DNA of 64,000 nucleotides from Cellulomonas gilvus ATCC 13127 (GTDB taxonomy: Bacteria > Actinomycetota > Actinomycetes > Actinomycetales > Cellulomonadaceae), in NCBI RefSeq assembly GCF_000218545.1, contig NC_015671.1, forward strand, positions 3,410,001-3,474,000. The letters are read 5' to 3'. Position 1 is the first letter of the stretch. Every line of letters begins with the position of its first letter. The notes beneath the pieces were generated by a model, which was not told where the DNA came from, made no database searches, and saw nothing but the letters and a program-made list of their open reading frames with translations. The position numbers and the translations under genes are program-made. Below are positions 8,365-18,126 of this stretch, in pieces.

Positions 8365-9618
8365 TCAGGCGGGCTGCACCTGCGGGACGTCGATCGCGGC
8401 CAGCTCGGCCAGGGCCCGCGCGTACGCCGCACCGTCGCCCGTGCGCGCGGCCTCACGTGCGCGGACCGTCGGCCCGTGCAGCGCGGCGCGCGTCCGGCGC
8501 CGCAGCGCCCGCTCGGCCCGCTCGTCGCGCAGCCCGTCCGCGAGGCCCGTGAGCGCCTGCTCGAGCCCGCCCAGCACGCGCGTGCGCTCCGCCACCACCG
8601 CGGGGTTCCACTCGCGTGAGCGGCGCTCGGCCTCGTACTGCTCGGCGGCCTGCTCCACCAGGTCGCGTGCGGCCGCCACCGCGCCGTGCTCGGCAGGCGC
8701 GTGCTCGGCCACGGTCGTCAGCGAGACCAGCCGGACGCCCGGCAGCGTGCGCACGCCCGGGTCCACGTCATGCCGCAGCGCGAGGTCCACCACGGTCAGC
8801 GGCCGCGCGTCCTCGGCCCGCGCCGCGGCGAGCGCGTCGACCGTGAGGACCGCGCCGGCGGCGCCGGAGCACGCGACCACCAGGTCCACACCCGCGAGCT
8901 CGGCCGCGAGGTCCGTGCCGGCGGGCACGGCCGCGACGCCACGCGCGGCAGCGAACTGGCCGGCGCGGCCGCTGGGCGAGTAGACCCGCACGTCGCGGCA
9001 GCCGCGCGCCTTGAGCGCCGCGAGCGAGGCGCCCGCATACGACCCGGTCCCGACGAGCACGCACCGCACGTCGGCCCACGCCGGCAGGTCGCGCTCCGCG
9101 ATGTCGAGCGCGACGCCGACCACCGAGCGCCCCGTGGCGCCCAGGCCCGTCGCGGCCTCGACGCGGCGCGACACGCGCGAGGCGGCCTGGAACAGCTGCT
9201 CGAGCGCACCCGTGGTGGTGCCGTCCTGCCGCGCGGTGCTCAGCGCGCGGCGCACCTGGCCCGCGATCTCGCGCTCACCCACGACCATCGACTCGAGCCC
9301 GCTCGCGACCGCGAACAGGTGAGCGGCGGACTCGCTGCCGGTCCCGACGGCCAGGTGCGCCGCGACCTTGCGCGCGTCGTACCCGGAGCGGGCCGCGACC
9401 GTGGCCGCCACCGCGTCGCGCGCCTCGGGCGTGTGCGCGGCGTCGTCGACATCCAGGTACAGCTCGAACCGGTTGCACGTCGCGAGCACGACGGCACCGG
9501 CGATCGAGGGGGACGCACCGACGAGCTCCCGGCCCACGGCGTGCACGTCGGACGAGAGACGCTCGAGCACGGCCAGGTCGAGTTCGCGGTGCGATGCGAC
9601 GAGTGACAGCAGCACCAC
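8365..9618 (-). CDS. hemA: glutamyl-tRNA reductase
   Basis: 417-aa NADPH-dependent enzyme that makes glutamate-1-semialdehyde from Glu-tRNA, the first committed step of C5-route tetrapyrrole synthesis. Catalytic Cys48 sits in [28 protein letters not shown] follows near residue 110; the NADP-binding GTGSYAG is near 180; a C-terminal dimerisation helix bundle completes it. The expected HRE/SHRE N-terminus is present as ASHREL. Start choice: of two adjacent GTGs I take 9618, because CAGAAT lies 7 bases upstream and no ribosome-binding site exists, as expected for a leaderless message. It is divergent from hemE with only 45 bp between starts. Confidence 0.95.
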   Translation of the reverse strand: MVLLSLVASHRELDLAVLERLSSDVHAVGRELVGASPSIAGAVVLATCNRFELYLDVDDAAHTPEARDAVAATVAARSGYDARKVAAHLAVGTGSESAAHLFAVASGLESMVVGEREIAGQVRRALSTARQDGTTTGALEQLFQAASRVSRRVEAATGLGATGRSVVGVALDIAERDLPAWADVRCVLVGTGSYAGASLAALKARGCRDVRVYSPSGRAGQFAAARGVAAVPAGTDLAAELAGVDLVVACSGAAGAVLTVDALAAARAEDARPLTVVDLALRHDVDPGVRTLPGVRLVSLTTVAEHAPAEHGAVAAARDLVEQAAEQYEAERRSREWNPAVVAERTRVLGGLEQALTGLADGLRDERAERALRRRTRAALHGPTVRAREAARTGDGAAYARALAELAAIDVPQVQPA

Positions 9619-9625
9619 GGCGCAG

Positions 9626-9657
9626 ATTCTGCCACCCCGGCATTTGTCGGGCACAAT
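9626..9657. promoter_or_regulatory. overlapping divergent promoters of hemA and hemE
   Basis: On the minus strand CAGAAT (9631-9626) ends 7 bases before the hemA GTG. On the plus strand CACAAT (9652-9657) ends 6 bases before the hemE GTG. With normal 17-19 base spacing, each promoter's -35 box must overlap the other's -10 (CTGCCA at 9629-9634 for hemE, TTGTGC at 9656-9651 for hemA). The two polymerases would exclude each other. Confidence 0.5.
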
Positions 9658-9663
9658 CGGCAC

Positions 9664-10731
9664 GTGCTTTCTGAGGGTCATCCGCTCGTCGACGGGCGTA
9701 CGTCACATTCTGCGCTGGTGCGCGCCTATTCCGGTGAGCGGACGGACCGGCTGCCGGTCTGGTTCATGCGCCAGGCGGGCCGGTCGCTGCCCGAGTACCG
9801 CGAGCTGCGGGTCGGCACCGCGATGCTCGACGCGTGCCTGGACCCGGCGATGGCGTCCGAGATCACGCTCCAGCCGGTGCGCCGGCACGGCGTGGACGCC
9901 GCGATCTTCTTCTCCGACATCGTGGTGCCGCTGCGCCTGGCGGGGGTGGACGTCGAGATCAAGCCGGGCGTCGGCCCGGTCATGGGCGCCCCGGTGCGCA
10001 CGGCCGGGGACGTGGCCCGCCTCACGGCGCTGACGCTCACGGACGAGGCGCTCGCACCCGTCGCCGAGGGTGTCGCCCGCACGGTCGCCGAGCTCGGCGG
10101 CACGCCGCTCATCGGCTTCGCGGGCGCGCCGTTCACGCTGGCCGCCTACCTGGTCGAGGGCGGGCCGTCGCGTGACCACCTGGCGGCCCGGACCCTCATG
10201 CACGCAGACCCCGCCACGTGGCAGGCCCTCATGACGTGGGCCGCGGACGTGACCGGCGCGTTCCTGCGCGCCCAGGTGCTCGCGGGCGCGTCCGCGACGC
10301 AGCTGTTCGACTCGTGGGCCGGTGCGCTCTCGCTCGCCGACTACACCGCACACGTGGCGCCCTCGTCGGCGCGTGCGCTCGGTGCGATCGCGGACCTGCG
10401 CGCCCAGGGCGTGCGGGCCGTGCACTTCGGCACGGGCACGGGCGAGATCCTGGCGGCGATGCGGGACGTGGGTGCGGACGTCGTCGGCGTCGACTACCGG
10501 ATCCCGCTGGACGAGGCGACGCGCCGCGTGGGCGCCGCCGTGCCGCTGCAGGGCAACATCGACCCCGCGCTGCTCGCGGCGCCCTGGCCGGTGCTCGAGG
10601 CGCACGTGCGTGACGTGGTGGACCGGGGCCGCGGCGCGGCCGCGCACGTGGTCAACCTGGGCCACGGCGTGCCGCCCACCACCGACCCGGACGTGCTGAC
10701 GCGCCTGGTCGACCTCGTCCACAGCCTCTGA
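9664..10731 (+). CDS. hemE: uroporphyrinogen decarboxylase
   Basis: 355-aa enzyme converting uroporphyrinogen III to coproporphyrinogen III. The signature [16 protein letters not shown] is at about residues 30-45, the second conserved block [17 protein letters not shown] near 155-171, and [13 protein letters not shown] near the C-terminus. Length is normal. It starts at a GTG with an apparent leaderless promoter. The following hemY begins 14 bases after its stop, so the two are cotranscribed. Confidence 0.95.
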   Translation: MLSEGHPLVDGRTSHSALVRAYSGERTDRLPVWFMRQAGRSLPEYRELRVGTAMLDACLDPAMASEITLQPVRRHGVDAAIFFSDIVVPLRLAGVDVEIKPGVGPVMGAPVRTAGDVARLTALTLTDEALAPVAEGVARTVAELGGTPLIGFAGAPFTLAAYLVEGGPSRDHLAARTLMHADPATWQALMTWAADVTGAFLRAQVLAGASATQLFDSWAGALSLADYTAHVAPSSARALGAIADLRAQGVRAVHFGTGTGEILAAMRDVGADVVGVDYRIPLDEATRRVGAAVPLQGNIDPALLAAPWPVLEAHVRDVVDRGRGAAAHVVNLGHGVPPTTDPDVLTRLVDLVHSL

Positions 10732-10745
10732 CCGAAGGGCTCCCC

Positions 10746-12212
10746 GTGAGCACCCCCGCGCCCGACGACCGCCCCGGCACGCCCCCGAAGCCAGCCGCCG
10801 ACGAGCGCTGGGGGGCGGTGGTGGTCGGCGGCGGGGTCGCGGGCCTGGTCGCGGCGCGCGAGCTCGCGCGCGCGGGTGTGCGCACGCTCGTCGTCGAGGG
10901 ACGCGACGCCGTGGGTGGTGCGGTGCGCGGGCACGTCGTGGGCGGCCTGCGCCTGGACGCGGGTGCCGAGTCGTACGCCACGCGTGGCGGGGCGGTGGCG
11001 GCCTATCTCGAGGACCTGGGTCTCGCGGACGCGATCGTGGCTCCCGGGCCGCTCGGGTCCTGGGTGCAGCTACCGGGCGGGGCCGGCCCGCTGCCGCGCA
11101 CCGGGCTGCTGGGCATCCCGTCGAGCCCGTGGTCGGCGGACACCCGCCGCACGCTCGGCTGGGCGGGCGCGGCGCGCGCGAGCCTGGACCTGGTGCTGCC
11201 GCGCCGGGTGGGTGCGCGGGCGGGCAGCCTGGGCGCGCTGGTCCGGGCGCGCATGGGTGAGCGCGTGCTCGCACGCCTGGTCCGGCCGGTGGTGGGCGGT
11301 GTGCATGCCGCGGACCCGGACGACCTCGCGGTGGACGCCGTCTCCCCGGGGCTGCCCGCGGCGCTGCGCGAGCACCGCTCGCTGGCCCGCGCGGTGCGGC
11401 AGCTGCGTGCCGCCGCCCCGGCGGGCGCCGCGGTGCAGGGCCTGGCCGGCGGCATGCACGTGATGGTCGACGCGCTCGCGGACGACGTCCTGGCCCACGG
11501 CGGGGCGCTGCGCGTGCGCACGCGCGCGGTCGCGACCCGGCCCGGGCGGCTGGTCGCGGTCGAGCTGTCCGACGGCACGGTGGTGCACGCCGAGCGTCTG
11601 GTGGTCGCGGCTCCCGCCTCGGCGGACCTGCTGCGCCCGCTGCTCTCGGCGGACGGCGATGCGCAGGACGAGGTCCTCGGGTTCGACGACGGCGCCGACG
11701 TCCGGCTGGTCACGCTGGTGCTCGACGCGCCCGAGCTCGACGCGGCGCCGCGCGGCACGGGCGTGCTGGTGGCGCGTGAGGTCGAGCAGGTGGCCGCCAA
11801 GGCCCTCACGCACGGCACCGCCAAGTGGCCGTGGCTCGCCGCGGCGACGCCTCCGGGCACGCACGTGGTCCGGCTGTCCTACGGACGGTCCGACGACGAG
11901 CCGGCCGACGACTCCCCCGCGGGTCCCGACGCGCGGCCCGAGCTGGTGGCCCGCGCGCTCGCCGACGCGCGCGTGCTGCTGGGTGTGCCGCTGCGCGACG
12001 AGCAGGTCCTGGCGAGCGCGGTGGTGCGCTGGACGCAGTCGCTGCCGCGGCCCAGCGCACGGCACCGGGACGCGACGGCCGCGCTGCGGGCTGCGGTCGC
12101 GGCACGCCCGGACGGCACGCGGGTCGCGGTGTGCGGGGCGTGGGTCGCGGGCAACGGGCTCGCGTCGGTGATCCCCGACGCGGTCGCCGCGGCGCGTACC
12201 GTGCTCGACTGA
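10746..12212 (+). CDS. hemY: coproporphyrinogen III oxidase, HemY/CgoX type (FAD)
   Basis: 488-aa flavoprotein of the protoporphyrinogen oxidase/amine oxidase superfamily. The dinucleotide-binding motif VVVGGGVAGLVAARELARAG is at about residues 24-43, followed by VVEGRDAVGGAVR and LDAGAESYATRGG; near the C-terminus VAVCGAWVAGNGL carries the second FAD contact. In Actinobacteria this enzyme oxidises coproporphyrinogen III to coproporphyrin III in the coproporphyrin-dependent heme route. The N-terminal 20 residues are Pro/Asp-rich and probably unstructured. The GTG start has GAAGGG upstream. The partner genes of that route (chdC/hemQ, cpfC/hemH) are not in this window. Confidence 0.9.
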   Translation: MSTPAPDDRPGTPPKPAADERWGAVVVGGGVAGLVAARELARAGVRTLVVEGRDAVGGAVRGHVVGGLRLDAGAESYATRGGAVAAYLEDLGLADAIVAPGPLGSWVQLPGGAGPLPRTGLLGIPSSPWSADTRRTLGWAGAARASLDLVLPRRVGARAGSLGALVRARMGERVLARLVRPVVGGVHAADPDDLAVDAVSPGLPAALREHRSLARAVRQLRAAAPAGAAVQGLAGGMHVMVDALADDVLAHGGALRVRTRAVATRPGRLVAVELSDGTVVHAERLVVAAPASADLLRPLLSADGDAQDEVLGFDDGADVRLVTLVLDAPELDAAPRGTGVLVAREVEQVAAKALTHGTAKWPWLAAATPPGTHVVRLSYGRSDDEPADDSPAGPDARPELVARALADARVLLGVPLRDEQVLASAVVRWTQSLPRPSARHRDATAALRAAVAARPDGTRVAVCGAWVAGNGLASVIPDAVAAARTVLD

Positions 12213-12297
12213 GGCGTTCTGACAACTCGTCGGGAAAGCGTCACACAATGCACCGGCCGGCCATTTCCGCGCGCCGGCGAGAAATGCGTGCGGAATC

Positions 12298-12318
12298 GTC
12301 CTGACACACTGTCAGGAC
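12298..12318. promoter_or_regulatory. perfect inverted repeat between hemY and hemC
   Basis: GTCCTGACA (12298-12306) and TGTCAGGAC (12310-12318) form a 9-bp palindrome with a 3-base centre. It starts 85 bases after the hemY stop and ends 58 bases before the hemC ATG. It could be an operator for the hemCDBL promoter or a terminator for hemEY; the distance to the hemC start fits an upstream operator slightly better. Confidence 0.4.
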
Positions 12319-12376
12319 CCCGTCACGTCGGGTGTCCGGTTTCGACACGCCCGCCTCCCCGGGGGAGACTGCGGGC

Positions 12377-13396
12377 ATGTCTGCGGTCCGGATCGGCACG
12401 CGCGCCTCGACGCTGGCGCTCACCCAGACGGGCCACGTCGCGGACGACCTGGCGCGCCTGGGCGGGCTGACCACCGAGCTGGTGCACGTCCGCACCGACG
12501 GGGACCGGCTCACGGGCAGCCTCGCGTCGCTCGGCGGCACAGGCGTGTTCGTCACCACGCTGCGCGACGCGCTGCTCGACGGCCGGTGCGACGTGGCGGT
12601 GCACTCGCTCAAGGACCTGCCCACCACCCCCGCGCCCGGCCTCACCATCGCGGCGGTGCCGGTCCGCCAGGACCCGCGCGACGCGCTGTGCGCGCGTGAC
12701 GGCCTCACGCTGCGCGAGCTGCCGCCCGGTGCGCTCGTCGGCACGGGCTCACCGCGCCGCGCCGCGCAGCTGCTGGCCGCACGGCCCGACCTGGTGGTCG
12801 TGGACATCCGCGGCAACGTCGACACGCGCCTGGGCCGCGTCGCGGGGGCGGAGCACGGCCCGGGCGACCTGGACGCCGTGGTGCTGGCCCGCGCGGGCCT
12901 GGCCCGGCTGGACCGCCTGGACGCGGTCACCGAGGCGTTGGACCCCGCGACCATGCTCCCGGCGCCGGGCCAGGGGGCGCTCGCGGTCGAGGTGCGCACC
13001 GCGGACCTCGCGGACCCCACCCACCCGCTCGCCGCCGCGCTCGCGGCGCTCGACCACACCCCGACGCGCCTGGCCGTGGTGGCCGAGCGCGCGCTGCTCG
13101 CCCGGCTCGAGGCCGGCTGCGCCGCGCCGGTCGGCGCGCTGGCGCGGGTCGAGGGCGCGACGATCGACCTGTCCGCTGTGGTCGCGCGCACCGACGGGAC
13201 GCAGACCCTGCGGCACGGCCTGACGGTGACGCGCCGGGTCGCGTGGGAGCAGGCCGACGAGCCGCCGTCGGCTGCCGAGGCGGCCGTGCTCACGGCGGTC
13301 GACGAGGCGACCGCGCGCGCGGCGGGCACCGACCTGGCGGACCTGCTGCTCGAGCTCGGCGCGGCCGACCTGGCACCGCTCGGCCCCGCGGCATGA
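12377..13396 (+). CDS. hemC: porphobilinogen deaminase (hydroxymethylbilane synthase)
   Basis: 339-aa enzyme polymerising four porphobilinogens into hydroxymethylbilane on a dipyrromethane cofactor. The cofactor-attachment cysteine is Cys248 in [10 protein letters not shown]; catalytic Asp80 is in VHSLKDLP; substrate-binding [11 protein letters not shown] is at 122-132. The start at 12377 is chosen because [11 protein letters not shown] begins right after it and GAGACT lies 6 bases upstream (leaderless pattern). The stop overlaps the hemD start as ATGA. Confidence 0.95.
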   Translation: MSAVRIGTRASTLALTQTGHVADDLARLGGLTTELVHVRTDGDRLTGSLASLGGTGVFVTTLRDALLDGRCDVAVHSLKDLPTTPAPGLTIAAVPVRQDPRDALCARDGLTLRELPPGALVGTGSPRRAAQLLAARPDLVVVDIRGNVDTRLGRVAGAEHGPGDLDAVVLARAGLARLDRLDAVTEALDPATMLPAPGQGALAVEVRTADLADPTHPLAAALAALDHTPTRLAVVAERALLARLEAGCAAPVGALARVEGATIDLSAVVARTDGTQTLRHGLTVTRRVAWEQADEPPSAAEAAVLTAVDEATARAAGTDLADLLLELGAADLAPLGPAA

Positions 13397-14238
13397 CCGC
13401 GGCCCTGCCCACGCCGGGCGACGGCCCGCTGGCGGGTCTGCGCGTCCTGGTGCCGCGTCCCACCGCCGGCCAGTCCGCCGCCGCGATCGCGCTGACCGCC
13501 GCGGGTGCGACGCCCGTCGTCGTGCCGCTGATCGCGATCGAGCCACCGGCCGACCCGGGCCCGCTCGACGACGCGCTGCGGGCCCTGGGCGCGGGCTGGT
13601 ACCGCTGGCTCGTGGTGACCAGCGGCGCCGCCGTGCCGGTCCTCGCCGACCGTGCCGCCGCCGCGGGCCGCGCGCTGCCCGACCTGGTCGCGGGCGGCGG
13701 CGTGCTCGTCGCGGCCGTCGGCCCCGGCACCGCGCGTGCGCTGGCCGCCGCGGGCCTGACCGCGGCCCTGACGCCGCGCGGCGCGTCCACGGGCGCGAAC
13801 CTGGCCGCCCAGTGGCCCGCGCCGCGCGCCGACGAGACCGCGCGCGTGCTGTTCGCGCGCGGCGACCTCGCGGCCTCCACGGTGGCCGACGGCCTGCGCG
13901 CGCGCGGCTGGCTGGTCGACGAGGTGATCGCGTACCGCACGGTCGCGGCACCGGCCCCGCCCGACGACGTGCGCGCGGACTGGCAGGCCGGCCGCATCGA
14001 CGCCGCGCTGCTCACGTCCGCCAGCACGGTGCGCGCGCTGGTGGACTCGCTCGGCATGCCCCCGGCCGGGACCGCGCTGGTCGCGATCGGCCCGACCACC
14101 GCCGCGGAGGCCGCGCGCCTCGGCGTGCCCCTGGCCGCGACCGCGGCCGAGCAGACCATGAGCGGCCTGGTCGAGGCGCTCGCCGCGCACGTCGGTCAGT
14201 CGTACACCCCGCCCCTTCCCCCCTCGGAGGCATCGTGA
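13393..14238 (+). CDS. hemD: uroporphyrinogen-III synthase
   Basis: 281-aa protein that cyclises hydroxymethylbilane with D-ring inversion. The family is poorly conserved in sequence. Supporting features are the two-domain alpha/beta pattern, [21 protein letters not shown] near the N-terminus, [13 protein letters not shown] near residue 70, [10 protein letters not shown] near 175, [11 protein letters not shown] and the C-terminal [11 protein letters not shown]. Operon position between hemC and hemB is decisive. Start ATG overlaps the hemC stop (ATGA); its stop overlaps the hemB GTG. Confidence 0.9.
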   Translation: MTAALPTPGDGPLAGLRVLVPRPTAGQSAAAIALTAAGATPVVVPLIAIEPPADPGPLDDALRALGAGWYRWLVVTSGAAVPVLADRAAAAGRALPDLVAGGGVLVAAVGPGTARALAAAGLTAALTPRGASTGANLAAQWPAPRADETARVLFARGDLAASTVADGLRARGWLVDEVIAYRTVAAPAPPDDVRADWQAGRIDAALLTSASTVRALVDSLGMPPAGTALVAIGPTTAAEAARLGVPLAATAAEQTMSGLVEALAAHVGQSYTPPLPPSEAS

Positions 14239-15236
14239 CGCACCCGCTCCCGCACCCCGGCCGGGTCCGCCCCCGCCGGCTGCGTGCCACCCCCGCGATG
14301 CGCCGTCTGGTGCGCGAGGTCGACGTCCACCCGCGCCAGCTGGTGCTGCCCGTGTTCGTCCGCGAGGGCCTCGACGCGCCCCGCCCGATCGCCTCGATGC
14401 CCGGCGTGCAGCAGCACACGCTCGACTCGTTGCGCGCGGCCGTCGCCCAGGCGGCCGACGCCCGTCTGGGTGGCGTGATGCTGTTCGCGGTCCCCGAGGT
14501 CCGGGACGCGGTCGGCACGCAGGCCACCGACCCGGACGGCATCCTCAACCGCGCGATCGCCGCCGCGACGGCCGAGGCGGGTGACGCGCTCGTGGTGCAG
14601 GCCGACCTGTGCCTCGACGAGTTCACGGACCACGGCCACTGCGGCGTGCTGACGTCGGACGGCCGTGTGGACAACGACGCGACGCTGGTCCGGTACGCGG
14701 ACATGGCGCTCGCGCAGGCCGCCGCGGGCGCCCACCTGGTGGGCCTGTCCGGGATGATGGACGGCCAGGTGGGCGTGGTGCGCGACGCGCTGGACCAGGC
14801 CGGTCACGACGACGTGGCCGTGCTCGCCTACGCCGCCAAGTACGCGAGCGCGTTCTACGGCCCGTTCCGGGACGCGGTCGAGTCCCAGCTCGAGGGCGAC
14901 CGCCGCACGTACCAGATGGACCCCGCCAACCGGCGCGAGGCGGCGCGCGAGGTGGCCATCGACGTGACCGAGGGTGCCGACGTGGTCATGGTCAAGCCCG
15001 CGCTCGCGTACCTGGACGTGCTCGCCGACGTCGCGGCGACCAGCCAGGTGCCGGTCGCCGCTTATGCCGTCTCGGGCGAGTACGCCATGATCGAGGCGGC
15101 CGCGGCGGCCGGCTGGATCGAGCGCGAACGGGCGATACGCGAGTCCGTGCTCAGCATCCGGCGCGCCGGTGCCGATCACGTACTGACGTACCACGCGACG
15201 GAGCTGGCCGGCTGGCTGGCGGAGGAGTACCGATGA
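14235..15236 (+). CDS. hemB: delta-aminolevulinic acid dehydratase (porphobilinogen synthase)
   Basis: 333-aa enzyme condensing two 5-aminolevulinates into porphobilinogen. Schiff-base lysines are in [17 protein letters not shown] and [12 protein letters not shown]. The metal-site segment reads [14 protein letters not shown]: it keeps the first and third cysteine of the zinc-type motif but has Asp in place of the middle one, an intermediate between zinc and magnesium types. The GTG start overlaps the hemD stop (GTGA); the stop overlaps hemL (ATGA). Confidence 0.95.
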   Translation: MTHPLPHPGRVRPRRLRATPAMRRLVREVDVHPRQLVLPVFVREGLDAPRPIASMPGVQQHTLDSLRAAVAQAADARLGGVMLFAVPEVRDAVGTQATDPDGILNRAIAAATAEAGDALVVQADLCLDEFTDHGHCGVLTSDGRVDNDATLVRYADMALAQAAAGAHLVGLSGMMDGQVGVVRDALDQAGHDDVAVLAYAAKYASAFYGPFRDAVESQLEGDRRTYQMDPANRREAAREVAIDVTEGADVVMVKPALAYLDVLADVAATSQVPVAAYAVSGEYAMIEAAAAAGWIERERAIRESVLSIRRAGADHVLTYHATELAGWLAEEYR

Positions 15237-16552
15237 GCCCGACGAACGCCGAGGTGTTCGCGCACGCGCAGTCCGTCATCCCGGGCGGCGTGAACTCCCC
15301 CGTGCGCGCGTACGGGTCGGTCGGGGGCACCCCACCGTTCCTGGCGTCGGCACGCGGCGCGTACGTCACGGACGTCGAGGGGCGCGAGTACGTCGACCTC
15401 GTCGGGTCGTGGGGTCCCGCGCTGCTCGGGCACGCGCACCCGGCCGTGGTCGAGGCCGTGCAGCAGGCCGCCGCGCGCGGCCTGAGCTTCGGCGCGCCGA
15501 CCACCACCGAGACCGAGCTCGTCGCGGCGATCCGGCACCGCGTCCCCTCGGCCGAGAACGTCCGCCTGGTCTCCACGGGCACCGAGGCGACCATGACGGC
15601 GCTGCGCCTGGCGCGTGCCGTGACGGGGCGCGACCTCGTCGTGAAGTTCGCGGGCTGCTACCACGGGCACGTGGACGCGCTGCTCGCGCAGGCCGGCTCC
15701 GGGCTCGCGACGCTCGCGCTGCCCGGTTCGGCAGGCGTGTCCGCCGCGGTCGCCGCCGAGACGATCGTGCTGCCGTACAACGACCTGGCCGCGGTCGAGG
15801 CCGCGTTCGCCGAGCACGGGCCGCGCATCGCGGCCGTCATCACCGAGGCCGCGCCCGCCAACATGGGCGTCGTCCCGCCGGTGCCCGGCTACAACGCCGC
15901 GCTGCGCCGCCTCACGCTCGAGCACGGTGCGCTGCTCATCCAGGACGAGGTGCTCACGGGCTTCCGCGTCGGGTTCTCCGGCTGGTGGGGGCTCGAGGGC
16001 CTGCGCGAGGGCTGGTCGCCCGACCTGTTCACGTTCGGCAAGGTGATCGGCGGCGGGCTCCCGGTCGCGGCCGTCGGCGGTCGTCGGGACGTCATGCGCA
16101 TGCTCGCGCCGGTCGGTCCCGTCTACCAGGCCGGCACGCTGTCCGGGAACCCGGTGGCGACCGCCGCGGGCCTGGCCACGCTGCAGCACGCCGACGCCAC
16201 GGTCTACCGGACGGTCGACGAGGCCTCGACGCGCCTGCGCGAGGCCGTCACGCACGCGCTCGCGCACGCCGGGGTGCCGCACGCGATGCAGTGGGCGGGC
16301 TCGCTGTTCTCGATCATGTTCGGGCCGGGCGCCGCGACGGGCGGCGCACGCGACTACGCGGCGGTGCAGGCCACCGAGCACTGGCGCTACGGGCCGTTCT
16401 TCCACGCGCTGCTCGAGGCCGGCGTGTCCGCGCCACCGTCGCCGTTCGAGGCGTGGTTCGTCTCGGCGGCGCACGACGACGAGGCGCTCTCCCGCATCGA
16501 GGCCGCCCTGCCCGCTGCCGCCCGCGCGGCGGCGGAGGCGTCACCCGCCTGA
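15233..16552 (+). CDS. hemL: glutamate-1-semialdehyde 2,1-aminomutase
   Basis: 439-aa PLP enzyme (class III aminotransferase fold) that converts glutamate-1-semialdehyde to 5-aminolevulinate, the step after HemA. The PLP lysine is Lys270 in [11 protein letters not shown]; cofactor-binding [10 protein letters not shown] precedes it; [11 protein letters not shown] near residue 17 and GCYHGHVD near 141 are family hallmarks. It is the last gene of the ATGA-coupled hemCDBL operon. Its TGA lies in a 16-bp palindrome shared with the convergent tauE-like gene. Confidence 0.95.
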   Translation: MSPTNAEVFAHAQSVIPGGVNSPVRAYGSVGGTPPFLASARGAYVTDVEGREYVDLVGSWGPALLGHAHPAVVEAVQQAAARGLSFGAPTTTETELVAAIRHRVPSAENVRLVSTGTEATMTALRLARAVTGRDLVVKFAGCYHGHVDALLAQAGSGLATLALPGSAGVSAAVAAETIVLPYNDLAAVEAAFAEHGPRIAAVITEAAPANMGVVPPVPGYNAALRRLTLEHGALLIQDEVLTGFRVGFSGWWGLEGLREGWSPDLFTFGKVIGGGLPVAAVGGRRDVMRMLAPVGPVYQAGTLSGNPVATAAGLATLQHADATVYRTVDEASTRLREAVTHALAHAGVPHAMQWAGSLFSIMFGPGAATGGARDYAAVQATEHWRYGPFFHALLEAGVSAPPSPFEAWFVSAAHDDEALSRIEAALPAAARAAAEASPA

Positions 16553-16562
16553 CGCGTCAGGC
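16547..16562. terminator. 16-bp palindrome holding both convergent stop codons
   Basis: GCCTGACGCGTCAGGC is perfectly self-complementary. It includes the hemL TGA (16550-16552) and the opposite-strand TGA of the TauE-like gene (16559-16557). The inner ten bases equal those at 1350-1359. Confidence 0.4.
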
Positions 16563-17486
16563 CGTCGGCACCAGGTCGGCGGGCTCGGCGGTGAGCCGCT
16601 CGAGCTCGCGCTCCTGCGTCAGCTCGCGGCGGTGCGCGCGCACGGACCAGGCGATGGCCAGCACCCACACGACGGCGAGCGCACCCAGGACCCAGGCCTG
16701 CGCGGGCGTGCCCTTCAGGCCGACCCACTCGGAGCGGATGATCGTGCGCGTGTTGGTCAGCACGATCACGCCGCCCACGGCCGAGCCGAGGATGCGCGCG
16801 GGCAGGATGCGGACGAGCCACGCGGCGATGGGTGCCGCGATCAGGCCGCCGACGAGCAGCGCGAGCACCCAGCGCGCGTCGATGCCCGCCGAGCCCAGCG
16901 AGAACAGGAAGCCGAGCGAGGCCGCGATCGCGACCAGGAACTCGGACGTGTCGATCGAGCCGATGACCTTGCGCGGCTCCATGCGTCCCGACGCGAGCAG
17001 CGCGGGCGTCCCGACCGGTCCCCAGCCGCCACCGCCGGTCGCGTCGACGAAGCCCGCGACCAGGCCCAGCGGCGCCAGGAACCGCTTGCGCTCCGCAGTC
17101 CCGAGCCGGTCCTTGCGCAGCCCCTTGAACGTGAACCGGATGAGGATGTACGTGCCGAGCGCGAGCAGGATGCCGGACATCACGGGTGCCGCGGCATCGG
17201 TCGCCAGGCGCGAGAGCACCGTGGCGCCCAGGAACGCGCCGATCGCCCCGGGCACGCCCACGCGCCACACCACGCGCCAGTCCACGTTGCCGAACCGCCA
17301 GTGCGAGACGCCGGACGCGAGCGTGGTGCCGATCTCGGCGAGGTGCACCGTGGCCGACGCGGCGGCGGGGTTGGTGCCGATCGCCAGCAGCAGCGTGGTC
17401 GACGTGACGCCGTAGGCCATGCCGAGCGCGCCGTCCACGAGCTGGGCGGCGAGGCCGACGACGGCCAGGAGGACGAGCTGGGGCAT
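16557..17486 (-). CDS. TauE/SafE family sulfur-compound carrier
   Basis: 309-aa polytopic membrane protein of the TSUP family, with two homologous halves each of about four helices. The conserved repeat start LAAQLVDGALGMAYGVTSTT is near residue 13, and its counterpart GLVAGFVDATGGGGWGPVGTP near 140. Members move sulfite, thiosulfate, sulfoacetate or similar anions. Placement downstream of two Rrf2 regulators and the sulfate ABC operon supports a sulfur substrate. It has its own promoter and a GAGGTGA site 7 bases before the ATG. Confidence 0.85.
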   Translation of the reverse strand: MPQLVLLAVVGLAAQLVDGALGMAYGVTSTTLLLAIGTNPAAASATVHLAEIGTTLASGVSHWRFGNVDWRVVWRVGVPGAIGAFLGATVLSRLATDAAAPVMSGILLALGTYILIRFTFKGLRKDRLGTAERKRFLAPLGLVAGFVDATGGGGWGPVGTPALLASGRMEPRKVIGSIDTSEFLVAIAASLGFLFSLGSAGIDARWVLALLVGGLIAAPIAAWLVRILPARILGSAVGGVIVLTNTRTIIRSEWVGLKGTPAQAWVLGALAVVWVLAIAWSVRAHRRELTQERELERLTAEPADLVPTA

Positions 17487-17527
17487 GGCGGGTCACCTCG
17501 GGAGCAGCGGGCAGGACGCGATATCCG

Positions 17528-17557
17528 ATAATCCCGACCGGCAGACTCGATATTCAA
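17528..17557 (-). promoter_or_regulatory. promoter and candidate Rrf2 operator upstream of the TauE-like gene
   Basis: On the minus strand TTGAAT (17557-17552) and GATTAT (17533-17528) are spaced by 18 bases, an unusually AT-rich promoter for this genome. The spacer/-10 region contains TCGGGATT, which recurs in the sbp leader, and arms AATATCGA/TCGGATAT flank it as an imperfect inverted repeat. Inference: shared control of both sulfur units by one of the adjacent Rrf2 proteins. Confidence 0.4.
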
Positions 17558-17613
17558 CCCCGGTCCGGCATCCGAGACGGATCGGCTCACCGGACGCGCA
17601 CGCGGCACGCGGC

Positions 17614-18072
17614 CTACGGGTTCTCCCACGCGTCGGCGCGCTGCAGCATCGCCTGCACGGGAGCAGGCAGGTCGCCCGAGGCGAGCGCCTCGAGCGTGAC
17701 CTCGTCGAGCACGTCGCGGACGCTCACGCGCAGCGCGACCCACACGTCGAGGAGCGCGGTGGCCGACCCCTCGTACGACAACGAGGGCGGACGCTCGTCG
17801 CGCACCGTGACCAGCGGGCCCTCGGTCGCGCGCATCACGTCCGCGAGCGTGATCTCGGACGCGGGACGCGCGAGCTTGTAGCCCCCGGACCGGCCGCGCA
17901 CGCTCACGACGACGCCACCCCGGCGCAGGTCGCCGAGGATGCGCTCCAGGAAGCTCGTCGGCAGGCCCTGGCCGGCCGCGAGCGTCTCCACCGCGACCGG
18001 CTCACCGGTCGGGTTGGTCGCCAGCTCGGCGCACGCCCGCACCGCATAGTCCGCCTTCGCCGAGACCCGCAT
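17614..18072 (-). CDS. Rrf2 family regulator (second of a tandem pair)
   Basis: 152-aa winged-helix repressor. SAKADYAVRACAELA at the N-terminus and VSVRGRSGGYKLARPASEITLADVMRATEG near residues 58-85 are classic Rrf2. It contains no cysteines, so it cannot carry the Fe-S cluster of IscR or NsrR and should sense a small molecule, as CymR/CysR-type sulfur regulators do. It is clearly paralogous to the next regulator; 54 bases separate them. A small-molecule sulfur signal (for example O-acetylserine) is only an inference from the neighbouring transport genes. Confidence 0.85.
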   Translation of the reverse strand: MRVSAKADYAVRACAELATNPTGEPVAVETLAAGQGLPTSFLERILGDLRRGGVVVSVRGRSGGYKLARPASEITLADVMRATEGPLVTVRDERPPSLSYEGSATALLDVWVALRVSVRDVLDEVTLEALASGDLPAPVQAMLQRADAWENP

Positions 18073-18126
18073 GCGCCCATTGTGCCCGGCCGAGCGCGTC
18101 CGCCCGCGCCGACCCCGTGACCCGGG

